A stretch of 64,000 bases of DNA from Zychaea mexicana (lineage: Eukaryota > Mucoromycota > Mucoromycetes > Mucorales > Lichtheimiaceae): NCBI RefSeq assembly GCF_025766255.1, contig NW_026516669.1, positions 124,001-188,000 on the forward strand, written 5' to 3'. Below the pieces are notes generated by a model. It was not told where the DNA came from, searched no databases, and saw only the letters and a list, made by a program, of their open reading frames with translations. This document shows positions 1 to 11,445 of this stretch, piece after piece (within the stretch, counting starts at the first letter, position 1; each line of letters begins with the position of its first letter). The position numbers were made by a program, and so were the translations under genes.

Positions 1-830
1 GCTCAGGAGAATAGGGAGGGAGATACACACATTTGTATCCTCGATATTCAATATATTTCTTTATGTTTTCATGCGTATGAATGGGCGCATTATCCATAAC
101 TATGTAATAACCTTTCATATGCGGGTATTTGTCCATCTCATCTAGAGTCGTTTTAAGAAACTAATGTAATGACCTGTTACGGATCCTGAGCTGATATATC
201 CATCGGCTTTTCTCTTCTTGACAGGCCTTGGTTTTTTCACACCAAATGTGATCAAACCAACGGCAGAGATTGCACCCAATATGGATGTTGTATTTGCTCT
301 TGTTGTAGGCCGGGTAACAATAGCACGAGTACCTTTTGTGGACCATGCTCTTGATCGTTTCATATTGATATCAAAAGCGGATTCGTCAAGAAACACACAA
401 TTCGTCAAGAAGTTCATGTCCGTATTTTCCCATTTACGAACCCAATCGTATACCGCTCTTCGATCTTTGCTAGACTGTTCCGTTCAATAGAATGGAAATC
501 AGCCTTTTTCAGTGAAAGGTTGCATTCACTTCTCATAAAGTTATAAACAGTGCTACGTGAAACTTTGAGATTATCGAATCGCTTCAATAAATGCTCGGTA
601 ACCTCAATAACAGTAGCAGAGGGATTATCATCAATAAAGTCAATGAGAGTCATCTTATGTTCTTTGGTCAAGATACACTTACGACCTCCTTTTTCACTAC
701 TCTCATAAATACTGTCAGGGAACGTATTATATTGCTTTACCCATTTCTGAGCAGTTCGAACGCGAATACCAAGTTGCCGAGCAGCTGCTGCAGCACTCAT
801 ACACATTTCAATCTTCAGGTCAAAAAATCT
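1..830 (-). pseudogene. Tc1/mariner-type transposase remnant, frameshifted, cut by the window edge
   Basis: Minus-strand coding fragments make a Tc1/mariner DDE transposase. An N-terminal helix-turn-helix part (806 down to 414, starting MCMSAAAAARQLGIRVRTAQ) is followed by a DDE part with the first Asp in VFLDESAFD (near 375-400), the second in IVMDNAPIH (near 75-110), and the PPYSPE stretch running off position 1, so the final Glu is outside the window. The reading frame changes twice: near 445-475, before the DMNFLTNCVF segment, and near 150-160, after GHYI. Two frameshifts mean a dead copy. It resembles the transposase at 30460-31799 in layout. Terminal inverted repeats were not resolved. 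Confidence 0.85.
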
Positions 831-1212
831 AACCTTATCCTGGACGGTAGAAAGCGCGAATTTGATTTTGATTGGTTAGCGATTTCAATTTTAATTGGCC
901 AGCGAATTCAATTCTAACGGCACCGACTTCGGTTGTTGGAAGCACTGTATTCACATCTCACCCTCCCAAAAATAACGATGCAACCCTCCCTTCACTTGGG
1001 CCTCTCTCTCTCTCTCTCCACCCATCCACCCCCAAGCATTCCACACATGTCCACCAGATACCTCCCTCAATTTCGACATACGCAACATGCCATATGTGAT
1101 TGTGCATTATTGATCAACATCTTCATTTTTCGGCTGGCCCCGTGCTCTGTTATTAATAAAGTGTTTCATCGTTGCTCTTCTCCGCACATCATTCTTCCCA
1201 TCTTTTTTATTA
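831..1212. other. Non-coding stretch with a CT microsatellite
   Basis: No convincing gene. A (CT)n run sits at 1002-1018. Just past the transposase remnant (about 870-915) two short near-copies of a TTGATTTTGATTGG/TTCAATTTTAATTGG motif occur, perhaps the decayed transposon end. Confidence 0.5.
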
Positions 1213-1823
1213 TTATTGCTGTCTTTCCTGCAAAGCCTTGACTAAAGGCTGTGCTATATCCACAATTTGATGTCCGAGATTGATGAACAGGCCTGCATTT
1301 CATATGCATACATAATTTAGCATTATTATTATCTTTTTTCCCATCATTCTATCGAAATGAAACTTGCCTGTGTTGGCAGCCGCATCGCCAACCAGAGTAA
1401 CATTGAGTGGGTTACTATCCAGTTGCACAACCTGATACAGATCAAACATGCTGACGATAAATCTGTTGTCCTTCAGTCCGAGTTTAGAAGCCTAATATTG
1501 ATACACAAATTTCATCTTGTTAGTACGCATCATACGAAATCTATATTATCTTTTTATAACGTACCTGGTTATTAGCAATGGCAAATGTGCTGGGTATTGT
1601 TGATTCGGCTACGTTGATTGGGGCGTCTGGAGATGTGCCTAGGGGGTTTTTTACGTCATTTACAAGTGGTCAGTATATGATTATGAATTGGTCACCATTA
1701 AAGAAAAGCATCAAAAGTACTTTTTAAAATGACAACACCGTCTTTGTCTGTAATGAGGCCAGCTTTAAGTCCATCGGGAAAGACTTGACGACATAGTTGA
1801 TCAAAGGATTCTTCCAAGCCCAT
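1213..1823 (-). CDS. LAMTOR3: LAMTOR3/MP1-like Ragulator subunit (4 exons)
   Basis: Joining exons 1721-1823, 1565-1638, 1368-1491 and 1213-1292 (minus strand) gives 381 nt, 126 residues, with all phases consistent. The product aligns along its length with the roadblock-fold protein LAMTOR3 (about 124 aa in animals). Recognisable pieces are LITDKDGVVILK, STFAIANNQASKLGL, YQVVQLDSNPL and AANTGLFINL, matching the family's SDRDGVPVIK, STFALATDQGSKLGL, YQVVQFNRLPL and SANTGLIVSL. LAMTOR3 pairs with LAMTOR2 in the Ragulator complex that anchors Rag GTPases for TORC1 signalling on the lysosome/vacuole. Intron 3 (1293-1367) has a GC donor (GCAAGT); the others are GT-AG. The start is the first Met giving the family's normal N-terminus. 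No other Ragulator gene is nearby. Confidence 0.85.
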
Positions 1824-4770
1824 TTCCACACTTTTTCTTTTTCAATGCATAAAAAAAGGGCGGGTCTTCTTTTGGAGGGAGTCACCCTTTTCTTATGCCA
1901 GCGGTAATAGAAAAAAATGGTATACATTGTAATGCAAACACAAAGCGATACAAGTTTCGAACCAATACTAATCGATTATAGAACCAAAGACAATGGACAT
2001 ACTATCTTTCTAAAGAAGCTATTGTAGGGTGGGCTTTCATATGATACATCAACATCGACCAAGAAAAGTAGTAGTACATTTCTTGAGTACCACAAAACCA
2101 TCTCGTATCAAGCTATCCTACCAGAAAATGTAATTTAGAGTAATTTTGACAATGGTAATGTTAAGCAGCATACCTGCTACTATGTATTTACTCTCTAACT
2201 GAGTGGAATTTAGAGGTTGCATTGATACGAAATAGTATGACCAATGATAATATGGTCGAATTCGTAATAAAGGTTGGTACGAGAGAAAGTGGTAGGATGG
2301 CATACGCGTCATCAAATATGTAGTATCAATTAACAAAGCACATGAATCCTTAACGACAAACACAGCATTAGTCATCTTTGATGTTATCATTCTATAATAA
2401 AGATCTTATGCGTTAGGAAGTGATAAGTGATAAGCGGAAAACAGGGAAGAGACGAAAATTGTACTGGATCTAGATCTTGTAACTTTTACAAAATGAGGGG
2501 GGGGGTGGGGAAGAGAACTGAGAAGAAGCTGTTCAAATTATAATGTACACAAAAATACTGTATTCTGTGGATTTCCTTGTGATTTCTTGTGATGCATAAA
2601 AGAATAGCGTATTGTTGTCTATACTGTTACGCTTGGCCGGCGATCAACAAGGTTTCTTGGAAAAAGTCTTTTGTTGGAAAAGTTTTATTTCAACGCAGCT
2701 TGTACAGGCTGGCGTGAGCTTTTTTGTTTAACTTGGTTTTAGTCGGCGCAAAGCATCTTGAAGCGTGAGTGAATTGTGAAGCATCTGAGCGTGAGAAGCG
2801 ATACAAAAATAGTCGATCTCGTAGAACAGCACAAACCTCCGCAACAAACTTGTTGGTCCGAGCTTGTGTTTGTGTCTTTTTACTTTTTGGCCTGTGCTTA
2901 GCCCCCGTATTGGGCCACCGACGAAAGCTGGTGGGAGTCAACTCCATTTTCTCCGTGAGTTGGATGATGACGACCAACGGATCCTCTATGCTACGTAGCA
3001 GTTTCAAGAGAATTGCTCTTAGCAGTAAACGGGTGATACATATTCATAAGGCTCACAACAAAATAACAAGGAAGTTGCATTATCGGTTTGTTTTGCTTTT
3101 ACGTAATAGCATACGAAGACAAATTGGGAAACTGACATGCTACTAATACAATAGTTACAGACCAAAGACGGCAAGTTGTTATTTATTGGCATGAGCTCAA
3201 TTTTGTTTTTTCCCCCATCAACATCACCTTCCCAGTGAAAACATTTGCATGAATCCGGAAATCCGGCAGCATATGTGACATAGTCAGCCCCTTTCCTTTT
3301 TATTACATACTCACTATAATACTGCTTCCGCTGTATTTGTTATGATGCTGCTTGTTGTTGTGTCTGTGTACTCCGTCAACGACTTTTAAGCAAGATGCAG
3401 CGTGAAAGAAAAAAATGGAAGCTACTTCTATTAGTCAGACCTTGGATAAGATTGTGTCGCTTCCACACTAATAACTATAAAAACACCGCCACAATGACGT
3501 ACAACATATATGCTATGTATACATCCTTAAATTGCATTGATCATCTGTTTTTTCTATGCTTGTTATACCATCATTACTAATGTTAGTAAGTAGACTACAA
3601 TATTGCGAACTGTATAGCTAAATAGTACTATATCTCATTACAACAGTGTGAGATAGTATGAATCTCCCTCCTTCAACAGCTATAGTCACGTATTCCTATT
3701 TACTTTACATTGACTAAAACCACAAAACGTTGAGTTTCTTATTCATAACGCTAAGTAACTCAAGAGGTGCATGAATCGTTTGCTAGGGACAGTTTCAATA
3801 CGCAATCATAAAAACTATTGTAGATCAGTAGACCGAAGCTAACATGCATCTTTAGACCCCATACCTCTCGAGTTTACTTTTTCCTTACCAACTGAGACTT
3901 CAAAACCCTATTCTACCATAGCAGCAAATTGCTTTTCGAAGGCTATATACTCTATTTTCCCGAGTAACAGAGTGACTTTTTGCACAGCAACAGACTGTTT
4001 CTTTTTCTTATCACTTTGATTAAGCATGCGATGTGCTTAATACAGCATAGCCTTGGAGAGGATCTGGTTTCTTGGCAACTAGATCGTATGTGCTACCCAT
4101 GCATACCATAAAAAAGGCGAGCGCTTGTTTTTGTACCGTTTACTATATATTAAACTTCCTCAAACAATGGCATACCGTATTCCGTACAATTAGTCCAAAC
4201 CAAAAAGGCTGCTTTAGAATGAAAGATGATCCAATGGTATATACGCGGTCACTACTTTTTTTTTCGTAATCCATACTAAGTTCTATGATAATCTCTGCAT
4301 ACAAAACCGCAAGATTATAAATTGTCATCGTACGACTCTCATCATTATTACAAGGCTGTCACCATCTGAAGCTGTCCATCTGACACGTTATTGTGTTTTT
4401 TTGAAGTACAATTTGCTTCCCGTTTTATTTGGAAACAAGAGAAGAAAAACTTTCATCATGGCGGTCTGAAGATGTGCGAGAATCTATAAGTAGATGCAAG
4501 TATACTTATTTGATATGAGGCAAGAGTTTAGATTTTACAGTTCATTATCGAAACGTTCTTCAATGTTCCTTCCACAATAATACGCCAGTTTTGCCCCACA
4601 GGATATACCTTTACGCTACATACTTTGTGCTTAAGCGAATCATGGATATTCTATTAACTATGAATTTGCTGTATGCTGTTGCGTTTCTGTCAACGCTACT
4701 GATTGGCGGGGCATCCCAAAACTTCCATCAAACTGCCAGGTTGAAAGATAGCTGTAGAGGAGGAGTACTA
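1824..4770. other. Gene-poor region
   Basis: About 2.9 kb with only short open frames (for example 2690-3007 minus and 2769-3146 plus) that overlap each other and show no recognisable family or codon signal. A G-run lies near 2497-2508. I see no RNA gene. It may contain the LAMTOR3 promoter next to 1823. Confidence 0.4.
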
Positions 4771-5243
4771 CAGTTGTACCCCGGTTTTTGCAACCGAGGG
4801 TTTTCCGATTTTTTTTTGCAAAAAGTGAGGATTTGCAAGTAACGGGGTAAACAATTCTGCTTCAAATAGACACTGGATAAGTCATCCTATAAACACTAGC
4901 GCATTGTTTATCTGTTAAAGATGATGTACGACACGTTCTGTGGGGATTTCACACAGCTCTAAATGTTACTACTTGCATATATAAGACCGTTCTTTTATTG
5001 AAGCTGTCTAGTGCAGTAACCGTATGATTTTATTCCTCGATAATACGCAACAGATGCTTCTTTCAGTTGATATTGAAAAAAATTGAAGCTGTTTTTACCC
5101 CGATAACGTGCAAATCGTATAAACTCATTTGCAAGTTGCAAATTTGCGAAACTTCCAAGTTTTTTTTGGATTTTTCAAAAAAAAAAGTTGCAGATATACG
5201 AGGAATTGCAAACTCAGGGGTTGCAAAAACCGGGGTTCAACTG
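4771..5243. mobile_element. Pogo/Tc1-like non-autonomous element, internally deleted copy
   Basis: The segment begins CAGTTGTACCCCGGTTTTTG and ends with the near inverse (CAAAAACCGGGGTTCAACTG). It is flanked by TA on both sides (4769-4770 and 5244-5245), as expected for Tc1/mariner/pogo target duplication. Its two ends match the two ends of the longer copy at 47919-48882, which lies in the opposite orientation. About 490 bp of the middle is missing here, with the join near 5012-5015. The inner part is a degraded form of the frame seen in the long copy (48379-48732). It has no intact transposase. Confidence 0.8.
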
Positions 5244-7580
5244 TACGATGATCTCGAAACGAGATGTGCAGTTGTTGTGGGAATATCTATGACAAAGATG
5301 TCTATGCAGTATGCTTATCTATAAAAAAAGCAAGCGAGCCATAGCAAGTTGACTCTGGGATCACGACACCTCGAGATACACTCAAAGCTACTGAAAATGT
5401 AAACTTTACGGTCCTAAGCGCTGGGCACTGCCAGCACAAGAACTCTCAGCCAACATCTTCATGAAGAGCTGGTGCTCCTGGCCAGGTGCCCAGTACATAG
5501 CACTTGGGGTATTGCGGCCTGCAATTTCCTATAGTAGCGTTGACAATCACGGCGCTTTCTTCTTTGGGTCGTCCTCAAAACTTTAATAAGAGGATACACA
5601 GCACACCTATGGGGATCGGTAAGAATCTGGAAGCTTTAACTGCTGTATTTTTTTTTTGCTTACAATAATAGTACTCAGCATGCCTTGCTTCCCTACCTAC
5701 TAACTGTTACAAGCAGTATCTGTTGTTCATCGACCTTGGCTTTATTTATGTGCTGTACCTCAGCAATGATGAATTATTACAAAGAGCATCACTGTACTGT
5801 AACAAGCACCGTTCTACCTAGGCACCACGAGTGCAACTCTTGGAGTTAATACTCACAGTTGATCTTTTTTGTAGGGAACCCATTGTAATCAACGTTCAAT
5901 ACTGACCACAATATAGTAGCAACAGTTCCAATTTTGTTTTTCGTGCACATGTGTCAGTTTTCATATCCTGCTTGGGCAGTTTTGCCACGTTGCTATGAAG
6001 TGCTTGGCTAGAGGAGGGGAACAGCTATGAGTAGCTAGAAACTTTTTAATCCAAAGCACAGCTCTTTCTCACCACTATCCTGGTTTTCTCATACACATTC
6101 ATCGTGTGTTGTTGGAAAACAAACACAGGCATGCAATAATTTAGTGGGACCCGGTAACGGATGACATTTTGTTGGGGGAAAAGCTATAAGAGGGTCAAAT
6201 GCTGACGCGTACTACTTTCGTTTCTTATTATTACCAAGTAGCTATACGGCGTAGCACCATAAATAGCTCAAGGGAAAAGTGTGAACAATGTAGAAAACCT
6301 AAAACGGACAAAATTTTACTCGTGTACTTTTTATGATGGAAGTAAGCACACATCGCCTGATGTGGCATAACACGCAATTGACGGAAATGCAAAAGTGGAT
6401 AATAAATAAAGGCTGTGTTGTCAGAGTGCCCGTGTACTTTTGGCTAAATATTGATGTGGTTTGCTTCCTAATTTGTATTGAGAAGAACCCATTTTGGGCT
6501 TGTGTTCCAAAGAAGAAACCCCCGGAACAGCCGAGAAATATAGAAAGGATCTTCAACCTGTTTGTTAAACAGACTTCAAACTCCTTCGATGAAAATGTAC
6601 AAGGTTGGTGACTTTAGTACTAGAAGGAAAAAAGTTTAAAGTAGTATGTAAGCGCAAGATAGATACGAACCATCGGCCTCGATCGCAATCGGGACAAGTT
6701 GTACAAATGCACCCAGATCTTTTCAAGAGTCACCAGAAGCAAAAAAGTGCCCATGTCGTACCATCCAGATAACTTTTGCCAAGAATCAAGCAACAATGTT
6801 GGTTACATACGCTTTATTGCTTGATATAGTGTGTGTCAACTTGAATGCTTGGAAAATACACGATCGCAATGAGGGAAGAACTCTCGATTTTAGATTTATT
6901 ACGCCGCACGGTAACTATACTGCGATATAAGCTTTGCCAAAAGAAATCAGCAGATGTTGCAATGTTGACAGTTTCTTTCTGTGTAACCACGTTCCGTTTG
7001 ACAGGGTGGTTAGAGCAGTTTGTTGCACAAAAAATATTGTGCCCCAGATGGGTTATTGGCTTTTTGTCTATAGGTTGAAGTCAGGTATGCTATAGGTATT
7101 TGCTAAATGATGTAAAGTTCGCGAGCATGTTTTCGATACCATCGTGCTTGCAAATGGCCGTGTTCTTAATGACTTGTATGCTATTCGCGTCGAAGCATTT
7201 GAAGATTTCATAAAGCAGTAATGAGTTTCCGACGCATGTCAAACACGATGCTCGATGAGGACGGGTCATACCATGTGTGGCAGTGATATACATGAGTGGT
7301 TAGCGGTGCGTTTACGTCGCAGCTCCTGTCGGGAGATCGTAACTTTCATACACAACTATGTTGCAAAACATTTTTATTGATTAAGGAACAACATGCATAG
7401 ACCTGTGACGGCGAGCACCAAGTATTTAAAACTTTTGTCTTTAACTTTGCACAACATGCAGAATAGTATTGCCTCTGTATCCTCTAAACTGCCATCACAT
7501 TTTTATTCCAGATCCCAGTCATGCAGAGCCTGCGCATTGTCAGCGGAAGATTTGAGCAAGTGAAAAAAGATTCTATCAAG
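5244..7580. other. Gene-poor region
   Basis: No supported gene. Short open frames at 6299-6611 (both strands) and 6845-7078 have no recognisable homology. A tryptophan-rich open stretch near 5405-5590 (plus) ends in a stop and has no start or partner exon that I could find. Confidence 0.35.
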
Positions 7581-7650
7581 TGAACTAGCAAAATCACAAC
7601 AGTCCCAACAGCAATATCTTGCTACATGTCGCGGAATCCAACCACAGCAG
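7581..7650 (-). pseudogene. Decayed copy of the RTF1 terminal exon
   Basis: This stretch aligns base by base with the last RTF1 exon at about 8760-8830. A 19-nt identical block (TCGCGGAATCCAACCACAG) is flanked by matching patches such as AACTAGnAA and CAGCAA. On the minus strand it still reads VVGFRDM before an in-frame TAG, against VVGFRELYQ in the live gene. The true stop codon is lost. It lies about 1.18 kb downstream of the live exon in the same orientation, so an old local duplication of the gene's 3' end is the simplest explanation. Confidence 0.7.
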
Positions 7651-8759
7651 TGCGTGTGTTTTGGAGAAAAAGCGATGCTACTGTGATAAAGAAACTAATA
7701 GCTGATTCCATTCTAAGAGACTGTTGGAAGAATAAGATGGTGTGGATGCAGAGTTAAGCTTTGGACACTAGGAAACATCTTGCAATTTTTTTAAAAATAG
7801 CATCACTGAGGACGCGAAATATAGCGACAACATCCGTATTTTTGATAATCCCAACGTTGACCATAAATCTTCTTCAAAGATGATAATTGAGCCTTTCCTC
7901 GCATTAGAGACTGCAAATCCTCATTATTGTGTATTTCTTGATAATAATGAATAACTCAATTCAGCACAACACACAAATAGTACAAGTGTACCCCTGTTTT
8001 CTTATAGACACAAAAGGTTTGTTACATGGTAAAATACTAGATTGATCACATGCCTTATTGCTAGGATACGGCTCATGTCAATTGAGTCTCAATTAAGGAT
8101 GATCGTAACGGAAGAACTATTCACTCTGATCAGGTCTCAGTTATAGTGTATACTACGCCACATCCACTTGTAAATAAAACTTTAAGAAAAGAGATCAGGA
8201 GATGTTGAACGTTCATTTCTTGTGTAACCGCATTTCAGCCAAATGTAGTTTGTCACTTGTTTGAGGTTGCAATCGAGTATGCTCCCATTATATTGACAAA
8301 TGGCACGAATTTAAGGCTAACTATCTGTATGATTCATTTATGCTAGGAACAATGAGACCAGTGTGACGACGGTACACGGAAAGAAACATACTAGGTATAT
8401 CTTACAGCGCTGTGCACCTTTAATGAAGAAGGTACGCGACATACAACCGAGATTTATTGTTGAAGTGTGCTGTTGATTTTGCTTATATAAGGTTCGACAA
8501 AAAGAAAAGAAGCATGTAATGGCTTGATATGCAATTCAAAGCACGAGAGAGTCCAGTTATTTTAGTCGAGGCTATGTCTGTTGAGCAGTACGCGTTTATT
8601 ATAATAATGTCAACCATATGCTTAGAGTTTAATAAAAAAACTGGGATGGGTAACGTAAAGCGGAGGCTGAGGGAGGGTTCGTGTGTGGAGTATGCTGAAA
8701 GTGACTTGGTGTATTTTGTAAGACGTCGTATAATAAGGAGTTAAAAGAAAATCATACAG
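7651..8759. other. Gene-poor spacer between RTF1 and its duplicated exon
   Basis: No gene seen. Short patches near 8110-8250 (for example GGAAGAACT and AGATGTTG plus TGTGTAACC) resemble 6870-7000, compatible with the same old tandem duplication that produced the RTF1 exon remnant. Confidence 0.4.
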
Positions 8760-10655
8760 TCAAACTAGTAACATCATATCCGTCTTGGCAGCAACTTTCT
8801 GATACAATTCGCGGAATCCAACCACAGGTCCGGTTGGTGTTTCCCTAGACAAAATGTGAAGATGAAAATAACATGAGTACACATCCTGATTGTGGTTTTA
8901 TCTAGTGGAGAACAACAGAGACATACTCTTCTTTCTTCCTCCGTGCAAGTTGTTCAGCGACCCATTTAGCTCTGATAGAGTCTTCCTCCCACTGCGATGA
9001 TCTGATTTCTGCCTTAGCAGCGGCTTGACGATGTATTTCCTTGAGCCGTTTTTGCTCCAGCTCCACTTCCAGTTCTCTCGATCGTTCTAAATCCTTTACT
9101 TCATTCAAATCCTCCAAAATCTTTTCCACAAGTGCATGATCTTGAACGTTACGGGCATGCTCCAATTTCGCCAATAACACAGCATGTTCCATGGATGCAT
9201 TCACCTTGCGACCGGATATAGATTGTTTCTTTTCAATCATCTGAGATACTTCTTCATTGTTCAATACGTAGGATCGTGCAGCTTCAAAGTTCTTTGTCTT
9301 GGCCTTAACATCATCCAAATCCGGAAGAGGCACGCGGTCAGCTTCGCAAGTGCTTAGCAGACGCGAGTATTCTTGCTAAAAGTTTTATGAAAGTTTAGCG
9401 ATTGATCAGTACTTACAGTAACGGATAGTGGTAGCAGTAGAGCCATTTCTAAATACCTGTGTTACTGGTTGATTTGAAATGATATCCATGGTGAACGCCT
9501 TTTCTGCTTTTCCATGTTTGACCTTCAATGCCTGGTTACTCCATATATCAGTGGAAATCGAGTATTTCTTGTGGTAAGGGACAACATCTGATATTGAAAA
9601 TGACAGATACTTGTTAGATCATACATCGTCCCATCATCTGACCACAAGTATACAATCAGTACGTACCAACAACTTGGCATAATCGATACACATGTTTCTT
9701 TTGTTCGTCCTGGCCGATGAAAAGTCGCACATAGGAGCCTAATCATGCATGTTCAGTAAATAAACCACACAAACTATCCTATAGCAAAATTCATCTTACC
9801 GATCGCGACATCCTCAAAATATGGGGCATACAGCCATCTTTCGATCCGATGACGTGTGAGAACAATGGGTTGGATTTCGTCCAATGTGGGTGTACGCTAT
9901 TTTAAACATATATAATGACTGTGAGATTTTACGAATACATTCGGGCCAAATTGCACCATCTCAAGGCTGATATATATTTACGCACCTTGACCCGACCCTC
10001 ATCCTCCTCCTCCTCTTCTTCATCGGTATATTCAGCAGCACTTTCATCGCTGTATGAAGCACGTGCTCTCTTCCGTCGTTCTGTAGGTGATGGCGAGCGT
10101 CGGTGCCGAGTGCTACGTTTCTTTTCTTCGCGACGTCGTGCCAATTCATTCAGTGCGCCCGAAGTTCTGCTTCCTTTAGCGCGCGTGGAACCTGAGTCAT
10201 GGTACAAATGCAACCCCAATGTTTAGTACTCCCGTACGCAACATTCCCGCCAATCACAAACATGACAAGAGGAGATCAATGTTCCACGTACGTCTTGTGC
10301 TGTCTTCACGTCGTCCATCGTTGAGCAATTTCCGCACTTCGAGTCTTTCTAAGTTGCGTTGACGTTCTTCAGAACGCTCACTGAGAATGCGTTCGCGCTC
10401 TACTTCTGGAAGCGCTTGTAGTCTAGCAGAGAGAAAAATACAAACGTATTAGAAAGATCAGGGTCGTGTGCCGTGCACGCTTGATTTGTATGTGTTATCG
10501 GGTCTCAATGGCATCATGTGAATATACCGTCGGCGATCTTCTTCGTCTTTGTACAAGTCGGGTCCGTATTCATCAATGCCTTCATCGTCGTCAGATTGAG
10601 CATTGTTGGGTTGATCGACCAGCTCGAGAATAAGATCGTCAATTTCTTGGCTCAT
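8760..10655 (-). CDS. RTF1: RTF1, Plus3-domain subunit of the Paf1 complex (8 exons)
   Basis: Exons 10528-10655, 10292-10422, 9986-10191, 9800-9896, 9667-9738, 9457-9587, 8927-9375 and 8760-8844 join in phase to 1299 nt, 432 residues. The acidic N-terminus contains DEYGPDLYKDEEDRRR, then VERERILSERSEERQRNLER, both RTF1 hallmarks. A Ser/Arg-rich and acidic linker follows. The Plus3 domain (about residues 158-290) contains VLTRHRIERWLYAPYFEDV, GSYVRLFIGQDEQKKHVYRL and KYSISTDIW. The C-terminal coiled coil carries DDVKAKTKNFEAARSYVLNN. Rtf1 acts in the nucleus with RNA polymerase II, binding Spt5 and promoting H2B ubiquitylation and elongation. The last exon (VVGFRELYQKVAAKT) is supported by its decayed duplicate at 7581-7650. 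Divergent from HEM15. Confidence 0.95.
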
Positions 10656-11445
10656 TTTTTGTGTGATTTAGTAAAGATATTGTAAACCGAGAAAAGTAAA
10701 GGTAGGCGCTCTCGTATACTGATTTTGAAGCCCGGCTCTCTCTGTTTGTTGGTTACCCTTTGAAACCTGTCATCTAAATCAATAACACCTCTGCTCTCTC
10801 TCTCTCTCTCTTTCATATTGAACATTTGCTTTTTATCTTTAGTGTACTCGGTACTTGGATCAGAAAGCTAAACAAAAGGCTCTCATGACCCTATGTAAAC
10901 CCACAAAAAGTTGTATTGGTATGGTAATTCCAGGGTAAGTAATAAACTAATGCTGTTGTGATTATCCCATATTCATCGTTACGTGTAGCCAAAGGAACCA
11001 GTGACAAAACAGTACAGCCATCAAGTTGCCTTTAAAATATACTGACAGATGGTAGCGAAGAACAATCGGCTGCTACAGCTTTTAGGTCTTACATAACTTA
11101 TTATCGAAGAAAATAACACGATGTCTATTAGATGGCTGCCGTTGCATGATAAATGGTGAACAGCACTAAATACATCAATTCATCTATACTACAAGAGCTA
11201 TGGATAATGATGAAGAAGTCAAGAACCGAGCACTGTCCCCTTCATTCTTCAATCGTATGATTACAAACGTTCCATCGGTGCATGTCTATGAAATTGCTCG
11301 ATGAGCGGAAAATGGCACTTTTCCCGATTTGGATGCATTTTTTTTGTCGTCAAACAGGTTATATTCGGCTGAACTCTCCCCGCACCACTGCTTGCTCCGT
11401 AGCTCCCCACTCTTTCCCTTAACCTTTTCGTGTTTGATTCAACCC
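10656..11445. promoter_or_regulatory. Divergent promoter region RTF1/HEM15
   Basis: 790 bp between two divergent start codons. It contains a pyrimidine run with (CT)n at about 10793-10812, common near fungal start sites. I see no coding exon or defined operator. Confidence 0.4.

Noticed and set aside
2690..3146. Overlapping 105- and 125-codon frames on opposite strands
   Set aside because: They are antisense to each other, have no motif, signal or partner exon.
7290..7360. Possible tRNA-like stretch (AGTGGTTAGCGGTGCG)
   Set aside because: No cloverleaf with a TTC loop could be folded from the surrounding bases.
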